From an uncultured Pseudomonadota bacterium (lineage in GTDB: Bacteria; Pseudomonadota; Gammaproteobacteria; Methylococcales; Methylomonadaceae): 37,450 nucleotides of DNA. A program made the position numbers and the translations under genes. The stretch's first letter is position 1, and each line of letters opens with the position of its first letter. Location of the stretch: contig CAIQDI010000005.1 in the NCBI GenBank assembly GCA_903870545.1, positions 1 through 37,450 on the forward strand, read 5' to 3'. The notes beneath the pieces were generated by a model. That model saw nothing but the letters and a program-made list of their open reading frames with translations, searched no databases and was not told the DNA's origin. This document shows, one piece after another, positions 8,495 to 18,794 of the stretch.

Positions 8495-9031
8495 ATGATT
8501 AAAAAATTCTTTTTAATGGCGTGCTTTTTAGTGACAACGGGTTGCGTTGGTATTCCTGAACATATCAAACCGGTTGAACCGTTTAACGCTCAAAAATATC
8601 TGGGAAAATGGTACGAAATTGCCCGCTTAGATCATTCATTTGAACGCGGACTTACCGCAATTAACGCTGAATATAGTTTGAACGAAGACCAAAGTTTAAG
8701 CGTTTTAAATCGCGGTTATTCCGTTGCGAACAAAGAATGGAAAGAGGCAAAAGGTGTGGCGTATTTTGCGGACAATTCAAATCAAGGTCATTTGAAAGTG
8801 TCGTTTTTCCGCCCTTTTTATGCGTCTTACGTCGTGTTTGAATTGGACGAAAATTACCAATATTCGCTGGTGACAAGTTGGGATAAATCGTATTTCTGGA
8901 TTTTGGCGCGTTCGCCTAACATGGATGAAAAATTGAAAGCCGCCTTAGTCGCAAAAGCGAAAGCCTTGGGTTTTGAAACCGAAAAGCTCATTTATGTTAA
9001 TCAAGCATTGCCGAATGAAACGAATCGTTAA
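8495..9031 (+). CDS. blc: Outer-membrane lipocalin lipoprotein (Blc type)
   Basis: The 178-residue protein begins with a lipoprotein signal peptide (MIKKFFLMACFLVTTGC; Cys17 is the predicted lipidated residue, with Thr rather than Leu at -3). The lipocalin signature GKWYEIARLDHSFERG follows, and the C-terminal YFWILARSP and LGFETEKLIYV segments match Blc. Bacterial lipocalins bind fatty acids or lysophospholipids and sit in the outer membrane under envelope stress. It lies 3 bp after gmk, and its last 17 bases overlap the DUF748 gene, so these three form one transcript. Confidence 0.92.
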   Translation: MIKKFFLMACFLVTTGCVGIPEHIKPVEPFNAQKYLGKWYEIARLDHSFERGLTAINAEYSLNEDQSLSVLNRGYSVANKEWKEAKGVAYFADNSNQGHLKVSFFRPFYASYVVFELDENYQYSLVTSWDKSYFWILARSPNMDEKLKAALVAKAKALGFETEKLIYVNQALPNETNR

Positions 9032-12000
9032 AATCGCCGTCGCTGTTTTAATTCCAGCGGGATTGGTCGGCGGCTATTTCGCGACGAGTTTTTATCTTTT
9101 CCCCGCGTGGTTGCAACGTGAATTACCGGCGTTTATCGCAAAAGAAACGGGCTTGAAAAGCAGTTTAAACGCGGTGAATTTTAATCCGTTGACGTGGCAA
9201 CTTCAGCTCAAACAATTTGAATTACAAAAGATTCTGCGCTTTGACGAGTTGGATATTCAACTTAATTGGCGCGAATCGTTGACGACAAAAAGTCTGATTA
9301 TCGAAAAAATCACGCTTCACAAACCATTTTTTGAACTGAAAAAACAACAGAATGGCGCGTTAAATATCGACGCGCTTTTGCCAAAATCAGACGCGCCGAA
9401 AACTGAAAAAAGCGGCGATTTATTTCCGCTGACGCTGAAAGTGTTCACGTTATCGGACGGACAGATTTCATTTCAAAATGGCGCACAAACCGAAAAAATC
9501 ACGCCGTTAAATTTCACGCTGACGAATTTCAACACCCAAAATGCCACGCCTGCAAAATTCGATTTAACCGCAAACTGGCAACAGGGTGGCGATTTGCATT
9601 GGACGGGCGATTTTCAATTTTCAACTTTGAAATCAAATGGCAAAATTACGTTTCAATCGGTGAATTTGGCGCATTTGCTTTCGCTGATGCCAGAAAATAA
9701 ATTCAAAGTAGCGGGAAAAGGTGAATTGTCGGCAAATTATCGGATTGCGTTGAATGAAAAAACGCCGCTGATTCAAATTGAAAATGGCGCGATGGCGTTG
9801 AATGATTTGTCTTACAAAAACAAAGCCGCGCAACAAATTACGCTGCAAAAAATCGCGTGTGAAAATTTAAATTACGACCACACGCGCCAAAATTTAACGA
9901 TGAAATCACTCGCGTTAAACGCCTTGCGTGTTACCGAAAAACAAACGCAGCTTGATTTTCCGACGATCACACTGAACGAGTTGAGTTTTAATTTACCCAC
10001 GCAACAGCTGCAAACCGCCGTTATTTTGTTGCGCGACACGGAACTTTTCGACACCACGCAAAACACGTTATTGTTCAAATTGCCCGAATTAGAACTAAAA
10101 AATTTAACATTAAATTTGCAAAAGAAAACCGTGGCGATTGGCGCGATTCAAGCGAAAAATGCCGATTTTCGCGCGTGGTTAAATCCAAATGGCGAATTGA
10201 ATTATCAAACGCTTTTGCCCGAAGATGAAGCGCAATCTCACGCGGAAACGGCTCAAAGTGAGGCATTTTGGGGCGTGAAAATTGACAGCGTGGAACTCAC
10301 CGATTTTGGCGCGGTGCTGGAAGATAAAACCTTGCCGAAACCGTTGTCGATTTCGATTAAACCGCTGTCATTAAAACTCACCGAATTGAGCAACGCCGTG
10401 GGTGCAAAACTGCCGTTTGAACTTAACACTGGCATCAATAACAGCGGTTCGTTACATTTGAAAGGCAACGCCGAAATATCGCCTTTCGCCGCGCAATCCG
10501 ACATTGCGGTGAATGCGTTAAATTTAGAAAAATTCCAATCGTACGTCGATAAATTCGCGCACTTCGATTTGATTAAAGGCGTGTTTAGTTTGGACGGCAA
10601 ACTCGACGTGGCGCAAGGCGATCAAGGCGAATTAGCGGTGAAATTCAAAGGCAACAGCGGCATTGCGCGGTTGGTGATTCGTGACCAAATTCAAAATAAA
10701 GATTTAGTGAAATGGGACAATCTGACCCTGAAAAATATCGACGCAGATGTGTTGGCGCAACGTTACAGCGCGACTTCGTTATGGCTCGATAAACCTTACG
10801 CGCGGGTGGTGATTGCGAAAGATAAAACGCTTAATTTTGCGGATATTTGGATTCAAGAAAAATCACCCGCCGCCTCCGTTCAAAAAGGCGGAAACAAGAA
10901 AATTCCTGTTTGTGAAGGTGGAATTTGTTTCAAACTCGATAATGTGCAAATTTCAAATGGTTCGTCGTCGTTTGCCGATTTGTCGATGATTTTGCCTTTT
11001 TCTGCTGAAATTAAAGGGTTGGAAGGTGGCGCGTCGGGCATTTCGTCCAATCATGAATCGACCATTAACGTGACGCTGAAAGGCAACGCTTACGACCTCG
11101 CGCCGGTTGATATTAAAGGTAAAATTCAACCGTACATTGGTGATTATCGTGCCGCGTTAAGTTTCAAAGGAATGCCGATGCCGTTGGTTTCGGCGTACAT
11201 GGCAGAATTTTCGGGCTACAAAGTTGAAAAAGGCAAAATGTCGCTCGGCATGAATTACGACGTGACCAAAGGCGAATTGACCGCGACGAATAATTTATTG
11301 ATTGAACAATTTGAATTGGGCGAACAAATCGACAATCCGCACGCCGTCAACGCGCCGTTTGATTTGGCGATTGCGTTGTTAAAAGATGTGAACGGCATTA
11401 TCAATTTGGACGTGCCGATTACCGGTTCTTTGAACGATCCGCAATTTAATTTGAGCGGTATTATTGGCGACGCGCTGTTGAATGTGATGACAAAAGTGAT
11501 TACGTCGCCGTTTCATGCGTTGGCGAATTTATTAGGCACGGACGACGATTTAAGTGTGGTGCAATTTGCCGCCGGACAATCCGAATTATCCGATTGGCAA
11601 CAGCAAAAATTGGCGGGTTTGGCGAAAGTTTTACGCGACCGCGACGTGTTGAAATTAGAAATTAAAGGCACCGCATTTCAATCGCAAGATTGGGTAATTT
11701 TGCGCGAAGAAGCCTTAATCGACCGATTGAAAACATTGAAATCCGAAGCGGTCAATCGTGAAAATAAACAAAAAATTCGCCCAGAATATGTAGAACTCGA
11801 TGACGCTGACGCACAAAAATTATTGGCGCAAGAATTCCAAGCGAAATTTCCGCAGCTGGTGAAAAAATCCTTTTTGGGTGCTTTTGAATTGGTCAATCCT
11901 GAAATGGGCGAGTTTTACAGCGTGGCAAAACAAACGTTGGCGGCAGCGTTGCCGGTTGAACAAAAACGGTTGAGCAAACTAGCCGCCGCACGAGCGCGAG

Positions 12001-12128
12001 CCATTGCAAAATACGTTGTGCAACAAGGTGGCGTGCCGAATGAACGAGTATTTATTTTGGATACGGTGATTGATCCACCGCGTGAAAATGATGAAATCAA
12101 TGCCTTGCTGTCGTTGAAAGTGGATTGA
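9015..12128 (+). CDS. DUF748 (AsmA-like) envelope protein
   Basis: This protein is about 1037 residues long. The start at 9015 (MKRIVKIAVAVLIPAG) puts a single N-terminal transmembrane anchor at residues 5-27, followed by a very long periplasmic part rich in beta-strand repeats. The early segment NFNPLTWQLQLKQFEL and the later LGMNYDVTKGELTATNNLLI and LDVPITGSLNDPQFNLSGII stretches are typical of DUF748 proteins in the AsmA/TamB-like superfamily. That superfamily is linked to lipid transport between the membranes and outer-membrane assembly. A C-terminal portion (FAAGQSELSDWQQQKLAGL) recalls the start of an OmpA-like domain. The gene overlaps blc by 17 bp. Its substrate is unknown; the superfamily assignment is confident. 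Confidence 0.88.
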   Translation: MKRIVKIAVAVLIPAGLVGGYFATSFYLFPAWLQRELPAFIAKETGLKSSLNAVNFNPLTWQLQLKQFELQKILRFDELDIQLNWRESLTTKSLIIEKITLHKPFFELKKQQNGALNIDALLPKSDAPKTEKSGDLFPLTLKVFTLSDGQISFQNGAQTEKITPLNFTLTNFNTQNATPAKFDLTANWQQGGDLHWTGDFQFSTLKSNGKITFQSVNLAHLLSLMPENKFKVAGKGELSANYRIALNEKTPLIQIENGAMALNDLSYKNKAAQQITLQKIACENLNYDHTRQNLTMKSLALNALRVTEKQTQLDFPTITLNELSFNLPTQQLQTAVILLRDTELFDTTQNTLLFKLPELELKNLTLNLQKKTVAIGAIQAKNADFRAWLNPNGELNYQTLLPEDEAQSHAETAQSEAFWGVKIDSVELTDFGAVLEDKTLPKPLSISIKPLSLKLTELSNAVGAKLPFELNTGINNSGSLHLKGNAEISPFAAQSDIAVNALNLEKFQSYVDKFAHFDLIKGVFSLDGKLDVAQGDQGELAVKFKGNSGIARLVIRDQIQNKDLVKWDNLTLKNIDADVLAQRYSATSLWLDKPYARVVIAKDKTLNFADIWIQEKSPAASVQKGGNKKIPVCEGGICFKLDNVQISNGSSSFADLSMILPFSAEIKGLEGGASGISSNHESTINVTLKGNAYDLAPVDIKGKIQPYIGDYRAALSFKGMPMPLVSAYMAEFSGYKVEKGKMSLGMNYDVTKGELTATNNLLIEQFELGEQIDNPHAVNAPFDLAIALLKDVNGIINLDVPITGSLNDPQFNLSGIIGDALLNVMTKVITSPFHALANLLGTDDDLSVVQFAAGQSELSDWQQQKLAGLAKVLRDRDVLKLEIKGTAFQSQDWVILREEALIDRLKTLKSEAVNRENKQKIRPEYVELDDADAQKLLAQEFQAKFPQLVKKSFLGAFELVNPEMGEFYSVAKQTLAAALPVEQKRLSKLAAARARAIAKYVVQQGGVPNERVFILDTVIDPPRENDEINALLSLKVD

Positions 12129-12182
12129 AATCGGAATATAGTTTTAGTGCAAGTTCAATTTTAATCTCACGAGGATGCAAAA

Positions 12183-14474
12183 ATGGCTGTAAAAATAGGC
12201 ACACTTAAAAGCGAAAAAATTATTGGTACTGCCCAAGCCGATACCATTACTGGTTTACAAGGAATGGACACATTAAGTGGCGGCGCGGGGAATGATTTTA
12301 TCGACGGCGGCGTAGATAACGATTCACTCAACGGCGAAACCGGCGATGATATTTTGTTGGGCGGCGACGGTGACGACAATTTAAAAGGCGGCAGCGGGAA
12401 CGATAAGTTAGACGGCGGCAAAGACAATGACAAAATTCTTGGCGAAGCTGGAAATGATACGCTCATCGGCGGTTTAGGCGTTGACACCCTGATTGGCGGT
12501 GACGGCAATGATTATTACGTCGTCGATAACGTCAAAGACGTTGTCACTGAAACCAACAAAATCGTGAAAACAGGCGGAACTGATACCGTAGAAACCACGT
12601 TGTTGGATTACAAACTGACTGATAATGTTGAAAATCTCGTGTTAATTGGCGAAGAAACCAGCAAAGGCATCGGCAATAAAGGCAACAACATCATTACCGG
12701 CAATTCAGCGGACAACTTGTTGAGCGGTGACGCGGGAAATGATTCACTCGTGGGTGGCGCAGGCGTTGATACGTTAGACGGCGGTTTGGGCATGGACACG
12801 CTTGTTGGCGGTGCCGATTCTGATTTCTATTTCATGAACAACACTGAAGACAAAATCGTTGAAACCGAAGACGGCGGCGATTTAGACCAAGTCAACGCCA
12901 CCGTTTCATTCAATTTGAACTCTGCGCCTAACGTTGAAGTCTTAGAATTGTCGGGCGCAAAAGCAATCAACGGTATCGGTAATTTGTTGAACAATTTGAT
13001 TCAAGAAATCGACGGCGGCAAAGTCGCTGTTAATCTAAAAGGAATGGAAGGCGACGACACGCTCAACGGTGGCAGCGGTGTCGATACGCTTGAAGGTGGT
13101 GCAGGTAATGACATCATCGACGGCGGCGACGGTGAAGATACCGCGATTTATAACAATCTTAAAAGTCAGTACGAAATTACCACTAACGTCGATACCAGTG
13201 GCGTAAATCAAATTGTGGTGAAATATGTTGGCAATCTTGAAAATGGGGCGATTGACGAAGGTGAAGATATTTTGTCCAACGTCGAATTTGTGCAATTTTC
13301 TAATGGCACCTCGTTAAACGCCACTGATATTATGGCGGGTAATTTGGAAGGTTCAACGCCTACAGGTTCAACTGAACCGCCCGTTATTGACGTGAAACCC
13401 CCGGTTGTCATTCCCAATAATACGTTAACCGCGTTACCGAAAGATACACGCATTTACGATTATGAATTGCCTTTAACAGAAGATGCCGATCCATTTGACG
13501 GCAGCTCAATGAATGAAAAAATTTTAGGTTTGGGTGGAGCCGACACGCTTAATGGCAAAGAAGGTAATGATTATTTAGACGGCGGTTTAGGTGATGATTC
13601 GCTTATCGGTGGCGTTGGTGATGATTATTTGTTGGGCGGCGAAGGTGCAGATTACATTAACGGTAACGACGGGAATGATTCCATCGATGGCGGCATCGGC
13701 AATGATGGTCTTTACGGTGAAAATGGCGACGATTTGATTGTGGATAATAGCGGTGACAACACGTTGAATGGTCAAGATGGAAATGACACTATTAAATCTG
13801 GTGCGGGGAATGACAATCTTCAAGGAGGATCGGGAAATGATTCGATTGATGGTGGCGCAGGAAATGACACTATTGATGGTTATCATGGAATAGACACTGT
13901 TCATGGTGGCGATGGTAATGACAGCATTCGAGATTGGGCGAATGGCGGTGAAGCCAACATGATTTATGGTGATGCCGGTGACGATTCAATTGTAGTTGCT
14001 GGCGGTGAATTACATGGTGGCACTGGCAATGACTATTTAGAAGGCTATTGGCTGTTAATGGGCGACGAAGGTTTTGATACACTGGTTGGCAGAGATAATA
14101 CGAGCGGAACATTTATCGGTGGTCTTGATGCTGACAGAATCACAACTGATGGCGGCGCGGACATCGTGCGATACCTGACAGTTGCCGATTCAAAACCAGG
14201 CACTGCTAATCGTGATGTGATTACTGATTTCGATACTAGTAGCGGCGATGTGATAGATTTGTATCGCCTTTCGTCAGACCCGTTGACGTATTTGGGTATG
14301 AAAGCCTTTGACGGCACAAAAGGCGCGGTACATTTGAATGTTGACCCCGCGAATAAGCAAACCATCGTTCAAGTTGATATGAATGGCGATAAAGCTCCCG
14401 ACATGGAAATTGAATTAACGGGAATTAAAATTTTGTCGGCGGATGATTTTATTTTGTCTGCACCGCGAGTTTAA
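12183..14474 (+). CDS. RTX calcium-binding repeat protein, probable type I secreted
   Basis: This 763-residue acidic, almost Cys-free protein carries many GGxGxDxLx nonapeptide repeats, which fold as calcium-binding parallel beta-rolls. Two repeat blocks occur: residues about 20-340 and 450-640. They are separated by a Pro/Thr-rich linker near 388-420 (GSTPTGSTEPP, KPPVVIPNN). No N-terminal signal peptide is present. The C-terminus (VITDFDTSSGDVIDL, then TIVQVDMNGDKAPDMEIELTG and DDFIL) resembles the serralysin-type C-terminal region that carries type I secretion signals. No ABC exporter or membrane-fusion protein gene is in the window. An AGGA ribosome site at about 12171 supports the start. 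No catalytic domain is recognised, so it may be structural or S-layer-like. Confidence 0.9.
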   Translation: MAVKIGTLKSEKIIGTAQADTITGLQGMDTLSGGAGNDFIDGGVDNDSLNGETGDDILLGGDGDDNLKGGSGNDKLDGGKDNDKILGEAGNDTLIGGLGVDTLIGGDGNDYYVVDNVKDVVTETNKIVKTGGTDTVETTLLDYKLTDNVENLVLIGEETSKGIGNKGNNIITGNSADNLLSGDAGNDSLVGGAGVDTLDGGLGMDTLVGGADSDFYFMNNTEDKIVETEDGGDLDQVNATVSFNLNSAPNVEVLELSGAKAINGIGNLLNNLIQEIDGGKVAVNLKGMEGDDTLNGGSGVDTLEGGAGNDIIDGGDGEDTAIYNNLKSQYEITTNVDTSGVNQIVVKYVGNLENGAIDEGEDILSNVEFVQFSNGTSLNATDIMAGNLEGSTPTGSTEPPVIDVKPPVVIPNNTLTALPKDTRIYDYELPLTEDADPFDGSSMNEKILGLGGADTLNGKEGNDYLDGGLGDDSLIGGVGDDYLLGGEGADYINGNDGNDSIDGGIGNDGLYGENGDDLIVDNSGDNTLNGQDGNDTIKSGAGNDNLQGGSGNDSIDGGAGNDTIDGYHGIDTVHGGDGNDSIRDWANGGEANMIYGDAGDDSIVVAGGELHGGTGNDYLEGYWLLMGDEGFDTLVGRDNTSGTFIGGLDADRITTDGGADIVRYLTVADSKPGTANRDVITDFDTSSGDVIDLYRLSSDPLTYLGMKAFDGTKGAVHLNVDPANKQTIVQVDMNGDKAPDMEIELTGIKILSADDFILSAPRV

Positions 14475-14603
14475 AGCACATCCCCCTGCGGCTATCGCCG
14501 CTCCCTCTTCAAAGGGGGAAAATCATTAAAATCAAAATCTGATTTTTAATCTTTCGCCCCCTTTGAAGGGGGCAGCCTGAAAGGCTGGGGGCTGTACTTT
14601 AAA
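14470..14603. repeat. Large imperfect palindrome, MITE-like element at the RTX gene end
   Basis: Inverted arms run from TTTAAAGCACATCCCCC (14470-14486) to GGGGGCTGTACTTTAAA (14587-14603). They continue inward through CTTCAAAGGGGG and its partner CCCCCTTTGAAG to a core stem ATTAAAATCA/TGATTTTTAAT near 14525-14551. The outer TTTAAA is itself palindromic, so it could be either arm sequence or a target-site duplication. The left end overlaps the RTX stop codon. No protein is encoded. Confidence 0.75.
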
Positions 14604-14638
14604 CCGCCCGTTGAGGGAACTCGACGGGCGGTTTTTTT
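14602..14638 (+). terminator. Intrinsic terminator after the RTX gene
   Basis: The stem CCGCCCGT (14604-14611) pairs with ACGGGCGG (14624-14631) and is followed by seven T at 14632-14638. It directly abuts the palindromic element and ends transcription of the DUF748/RTX side before the convergent rarA gene. Confidence 0.88.
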
Positions 14639-14641
14639 GTT

Positions 14642-15958
14642 CTAGCAAGCCATTTCTTGTAAAAACGCCGCATCCAATTCGCGCAACCGTTCCAATTTTT
14701 CTTTGATTTTAATTTCTAAACCGCGTTCAACCGGTTGGTAATAGCGCGTTCCTGCTAACGATTCGGGGAAATAATCTTCACCCGCCGCGTACGCATCGGG
14801 TTCATTGTGGGCGTAACGGTACATTTTGCCGTAATCCAACGCTTTCATTAACTTGGTCGGCGCATTTCGTAAATGAATCGGAGCTTCGAGCGTTCCAGTT
14901 TGTTTAACGTGCGCCATTGCAGCGTTGTAAGCCATATAAACCGCGTTACTTTTTGGCGCACAAGCCATATAAATCACGGCTTGCGCTAACGACAATTCAC
15001 CTTCTGGACTGCCCAAACGTTCCTGCGCTTGCCACGCATTTATGGCGATTTCCAACGCACGCGGATCAGCATTGCCAATATCTTCGGAGGCAATTCGCAC
15101 AATCCGTCGCGCCAAATACGCCAAATCGCAGCCGCCATCAATCATCCGACACAACCAATATAACGCCGCGTCAGGCGAACTTCCGCGCACGGATTTATGC
15201 AACGCCGAAATTTGATTGTGGAATTCTTCGCCGTGCGAATCGAATCGCCGCACACCTCCGCTTAAAACCGCTTGGGCAATCGTTTCGTCAATCATAACGC
15301 TCGATTGCGCGTCGGCAACTTCGGCAGCGAGTTCCAATAAATTCAACAACCGCCGTGCGTCTCCGTCAGCAGCTTGCGCGAATTGCAGTTTAATTTCATT
15401 TGAAATTTCGAGTTTCAATTCTCCCAAACCGTGCGTTTCATTGTCGAGCGCGTGATTCAAAATGTTCAACAAATCCGCGTGCGTCAATGGATTTAATACA
15501 TAAACGCGAGCGCGTGAAAGAAGCGCGTTATTCAACGCAAACGACGGATTTTCGGTGGTTGCGCCAATAAAATACACCGTGCCATCTTCAACATGCGGCA
15601 AAAACGCATCTTGTTGAGATTTATTAAAACGATGCACTTCATCGACAAATAAAATCGTGCGCCGTTTTTCAAATTTTTGAATCGTTTTCGCGTGTTCAAT
15701 CGCTTCACGGATTTCTTTCACGCCCGCTAAAACCGCCGAAATTGCTAAAAATTCAGCGTTCGATTGTTTCGCAATCAATCGCGCTAACGTTGTTTTACCG
15801 GTGCCGGACGCGCCCCAAAAAATCATCGAATGCAGCCGCCCCGAAGTCAGCGCAATTTGTAACGGTTTTCCTGCCGAAAGAATGTGCGGCTGCCCGACGT
15901 AATCGCTTAATTCATGCGGGCGCATTCGTTCCGCCAACGGTTGAAAAGTGCTGTTCAC
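14642..15958 (-). CDS. rarA: Replication-associated recombination protein A (RarA/MgsA)
   Basis: This 438-residue AAA+ ATPase is of the clamp-loader-like RarA family and acts at stalled replication forks. Walker A is GASGTGKTT (49-57), Walker B is in [20 protein letters not shown], and a sensor-1-like GATTENPSF follows. The C-terminal tetramerisation part includes [20 protein letters not shown] and [11 protein letters not shown], both typical of the family. It is the last gene of the rml operon: its ATG overlaps the rmlA stop (ATGA, 15955-15958). Coupling a fork-repair ATPase to sugar nucleotide genes has no evident functional logic. Confidence 0.96.
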   Translation of the reverse strand: MNSTFQPLAERMRPHELSDYVGQPHILSAGKPLQIALTSGRLHSMIFWGASGTGKTTLARLIAKQSNAEFLAISAVLAGVKEIREAIEHAKTIQKFEKRRTILFVDEVHRFNKSQQDAFLPHVEDGTVYFIGATTENPSFALNNALLSRARVYVLNPLTHADLLNILNHALDNETHGLGELKLEISNEIKLQFAQAADGDARRLLNLLELAAEVADAQSSVMIDETIAQAVLSGGVRRFDSHGEEFHNQISALHKSVRGSSPDAALYWLCRMIDGGCDLAYLARRIVRIASEDIGNADPRALEIAINAWQAQERLGSPEGELSLAQAVIYMACAPKSNAVYMAYNAAMAHVKQTGTLEAPIHLRNAPTKLMKALDYGKMYRYAHNEPDAYAAGEDYFPESLAGTRYYQPVERGLEIKIKEKLERLRELDAAFLQEMAC

Positions 15959-16827
15959 GATTGGCTCAATTCCAACAAATACGCGCCGTAAGCGGTTTTC
16001 GACATTTCACCCGCGCGAACCTTCAAATCTTCCGCCGTCAGCCAACCGTTATTAAACGCAATTTCTTCCAAACACGCCACTTTCAAGCCTTGGCGATGTT
16101 CAATCGTTTGCACAAATTGCCCCGCTTCCAACAAACTGTCGTGCGTTCCGGTGTCGAGCCACGCAAAACCACGTCCGAAAATTTCCACGTTCAATTCACC
16201 GTCGTTCAAATAGGTTTGATTCACCTCGGTAATTTCTAATTCACCGCGCGACGAAGGTTTGATATTTTTGGCAATTTCAATCACCCGATTATCGTAAAAA
16301 TACAAACCCGTAATTGCAAAATTTGATTTAGGTTGCGCGGGTTTTTCTTCAATCGAAATCACTTTATTATTTTCGTCGAATTCAACAACACCAAAGCGTT
16401 CTGCGTCTTTCACTTGATAACCAAACACCGTCGCGCCACTTTCGCGTTGCAACGCTTGTTTCAAACTGCCTGAAAAACCTTGTCCGAAGAAAATGTTGTC
16501 GCCCAAAACCAAACAAGTGTGACTGTCGCCAATGAATTCTTCGCCAATTAAAAACGCTTGCGCCAATCCGTCGGGTTTGGGTTGCACAGCATATTCAATC
16601 CGCACACCAAAATCTGAACCGTCACCGAGCAAGTTTTTAAAATTTTGTTGATCTTCGGGTGTGGTGATAATCAAAATGTCCCGAATGCCCGCCAACATCA
16701 ACACCGACAACGGATAATAAATCATCGGTTTATCGTACACGGGCAAAAGTTGTTTCGACACCGCTTTGGTAATTGGGTGCAACCGTGTTCCCGCGCCACC
16801 CGCTAAAATTATGCCTTTCCAATTCAT
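15955..16827 (-). CDS. rmlA: Glucose-1-phosphate thymidylyltransferase
   Basis: RmlA makes dTDP-glucose from glucose-1-phosphate and dTTP, the first step of dTDP-L-rhamnose synthesis. The 290-residue length is normal. The nucleotide-binding signature [14 protein letters not shown] at the N-terminus, [17 protein letters not shown] and [10 protein letters not shown] are all family hallmarks. It follows rmlB after 21 bp and overlaps rarA by 4 bp. The full pathway (RmlA, B, C, D) is encoded in this cluster, although no glycosyltransferase is present. Confidence 0.97.
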   Translation of the reverse strand: MNWKGIILAGGAGTRLHPITKAVSKQLLPVYDKPMIYYPLSVLMLAGIRDILIITTPEDQQNFKNLLGDGSDFGVRIEYAVQPKPDGLAQAFLIGEEFIGDSHTCLVLGDNIFFGQGFSGSLKQALQRESGATVFGYQVKDAERFGVVEFDENNKVISIEEKPAQPKSNFAITGLYFYDNRVIEIAKNIKPSSRGELEITEVNQTYLNDGELNVEIFGRGFAWLDTGTHDSLLEAGQFVQTIEHRQGLKVACLEEIAFNNGWLTAEDLKVRAGEMSKTAYGAYLLELSQS

Positions 16828-16848
16828 GTTTTATTGCCTGTCTAATTG

Positions 16849-17931
16849 TTAAAAATCGAGCGAATTCAATTGCGTTAAACCAAAACGCTCGCGCTGATAA
16901 CTGCCATCTTGAATATGCTGACACCACGCCAAATTGTCCAAATACCATTGCACCGTTTTACGCAAACCCGTTTCAAAGGTTTCGTGCGGAGTCCAACCTA
17001 ATTCACGTTCGATTTTGCTGGCATCAATCGCGTAACGTAAATCATGACCCGGACGGTCGGTGACGTAAGTAATCAAATCGGCGTAATGTTTAATATCGTT
17101 CGGTTTATCGGGTTTCAATTCGTCGAGAATGTCACACAACGTTTGCACGACGGTGAGATTCGCTTTTTCATTATGTCCGCCAATGTTGTAGGTTTCGCCA
17201 ATCGTGCCTTTTTCCAACACCGTCAACAACGCTCGCGCGTGATCATCGACATAAAGCCAATCGCGGATTTGTTGCCCATTGCCATAAACGGGTAACGGTT
17301 TTCCTTCGAGCGCATTTAAAATCACCACGGGAATCAGTTTTTCGGGGAACTGAAAATGCCCGTAATTGTTCGAGCAATTCGTGACAATTATCGGTAATCC
17401 GTAAGTCCGATACCACGCACGAACCAAATGGTCAGAACTGGCTTTTGAGGCGGAATACGGCGAACTTGGCGCGTAAGGGGTTGTTTCAGTGAATAAATCA
17501 TCCGTTCCGTGCAAATCACCAAACACTTCATCCGTCGAAATATGATGAAAACGAAACGCCGCTTTTTTCGCCGTTTCTAAATTTGCCCAATACTGACGCG
17601 CCGCTTCCAATAACGTGTAAGTGCCAACAATGTTGGTTTCAATAAACGCGGCGGGTTTATCAATCGACCGGTCAACGTGCGATTCTGCCGCGAGGTGCAT
17701 CACGGCATCAGGTTGAAATTCCGCAAAAAGTTGACTGATTTTTTCGCCGTGACAAATATCCGTTTCTACAAACGCATAACGTGAATTTTCAGCGACTGAA
17801 ACGAGTGATTCCAAATTGCCGGCGTACGTTAATTTATCGACGTTTAAAACGCGGTGTTCTGTGTCATTTACCAAATAACGAATCAACGCCGAACCGATAA
17901 AACCTGCGCCGCCTGTGATTAAAATTTTCAT
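16849..17931 (-). CDS. rmlB: dTDP-glucose 4,6-dehydratase
   Basis: RmlB converts dTDP-glucose to dTDP-4-keto-6-deoxyglucose using NAD. The 360-residue protein has the Rossmann motif [10 protein letters not shown], the active-site segment [11 protein letters not shown] and [12 protein letters not shown] (YxxxK). The start at 17931 is chosen because GGAGGAAC lies just upstream. The ATG also overlaps the rmlD stop (ATGA, 17928-17931). A reading six residues longer is possible but would bypass the ribosome site. Confidence 0.97.
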   Translation of the reverse strand: MKILITGGAGFIGSALIRYLVNDTEHRVLNVDKLTYAGNLESLVSVAENSRYAFVETDICHGEKISQLFAEFQPDAVMHLAAESHVDRSIDKPAAFIETNIVGTYTLLEAARQYWANLETAKKAAFRFHHISTDEVFGDLHGTDDLFTETTPYAPSSPYSASKASSDHLVRAWYRTYGLPIIVTNCSNNYGHFQFPEKLIPVVILNALEGKPLPVYGNGQQIRDWLYVDDHARALLTVLEKGTIGETYNIGGHNEKANLTVVQTLCDILDELKPDKPNDIKHYADLITYVTDRPGHDLRYAIDASKIERELGWTPHETFETGLRKTVQWYLDNLAWCQHIQDGSYQRERFGLTQLNSLDF

Positions 17932-18794
17932 TTCAGTTCCTCCAAACAAAGTTTAAGTGTCGTTTCCCACGTTGGCATCGTCAAACCAAAACGTTGTGTT
18001 AAATGGTCGGTTGAAAGACGAGAATTCGCTGGACGTTTTGCAGGTGTCGGATAGTCGGACGTTGGAATTGGATTGATGACGCAATTTATTTCTGCTAATT
18101 CAACAATCTTTTCCGCGAAACCGTGCCACGACGTTTCACCCGCGCTGGTTAAATTGAAAATCCCCGATTCAAACGTGTTCGCGCCACGTTCTAATTGAGC
18201 TTGTCGCAAAATAGGCGCGGTGGTTTCAGCAATCAAACGCGCCCACGTTGGCGCACCGATTTGGTCGGCAACAATGTTCAATTTGTCGCGTTCGGCAGCC
18301 AATCGCAAAATGCTTTTCACAAAATTATTGCCACGCGCCGCAAACACCCACGTCGTGCGACAAATCACATAATCCGCGCCACTCGCTTGAATCGCTAACT
18401 CTCCGGCGAGCTTGCTTTCACCGTAAACATTCAGCGGATTGGTCGCATCGTTTTCAAAATAAGGCGCGTCTTTCGTGCCATCAAATACATAATCCGTCGA
18501 ATAATGAATCAGCAACGCATTCAATTTTTTGGCTTCTTGCGCCAACACGTCAACCGCTTGCGCGTTAATCAAAAACGCTAAATCACGTTCGGTTTCAGCT
18601 TTATCCACCGCCGTATAAGCTGCCGCGTTGACAATCACATCAGGGCGAATCGTTTGAACAGTTTGGCGCAATTTTTCCAAATCGGTTAAATCGACTTGGT
18701 CACGATTTAACGCCACGACTTCGCCCAACGGCAAAAGTGTTCGCGCCAATTCCCAACCGACTTGTCCGTTGCTGCCGATTAACAAAATTTTCAT
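17928..18794 (-). CDS. rmlD: dTDP-4-dehydrorhamnose reductase
   Basis: RmlD carries out the last step, NAD(P)H-dependent reduction to dTDP-L-rhamnose. The 288-residue protein has an N-terminal [10 protein letters not shown] Rossmann motif, [27 protein letters not shown] and YGESKLAGE (YxxxK). All of these are diagnostic of the reduced-SDR family. It overlaps rmlC upstream by 4 bp (18791-18794) and rmlB downstream by 4 bp, implying translational coupling. Confidence 0.97.
   Translation of the reverse strand: MKILLIGSNGQVGWELARTLLPLGEVVALNRDQVDLTDLEKLRQTVQTIRPDVIVNAAAYTAVDKAETERDLAFLINAQAVDVLAQEAKKLNALLIHYSTDYVFDGTKDAPYFENDATNPLNVYGESKLAGELAIQASGADYVICRTTWVFAARGNNFVKSILRLAAERDKLNIVADQIGAPTWARLIAETTAPILRQAQLERGANTFESGIFNLTSAGETSWHGFAEKIVELAEINCVINPIPTSDYPTPAKRPANSRLSTDHLTQRFGLTMPTWETTLKLCLEELK

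Noticed and set aside
12167-13453. Several minus-strand reading frames opposite the RTX gene, including a Pro/Ser-rich one of 113 residues
   Set aside because: They are antisense images of the GGxGxD repeats, whose GC-rich periodic codons suppress stops. They lack ribosome sites and family similarity.
12250-14000. Periodic 27-base repeats as a possible CRISPR array
   Set aside because: The periodicity is that of nonapeptide RTX codons within one continuous reading frame. Repeats are not identical and no unique spacers or cas genes are present.
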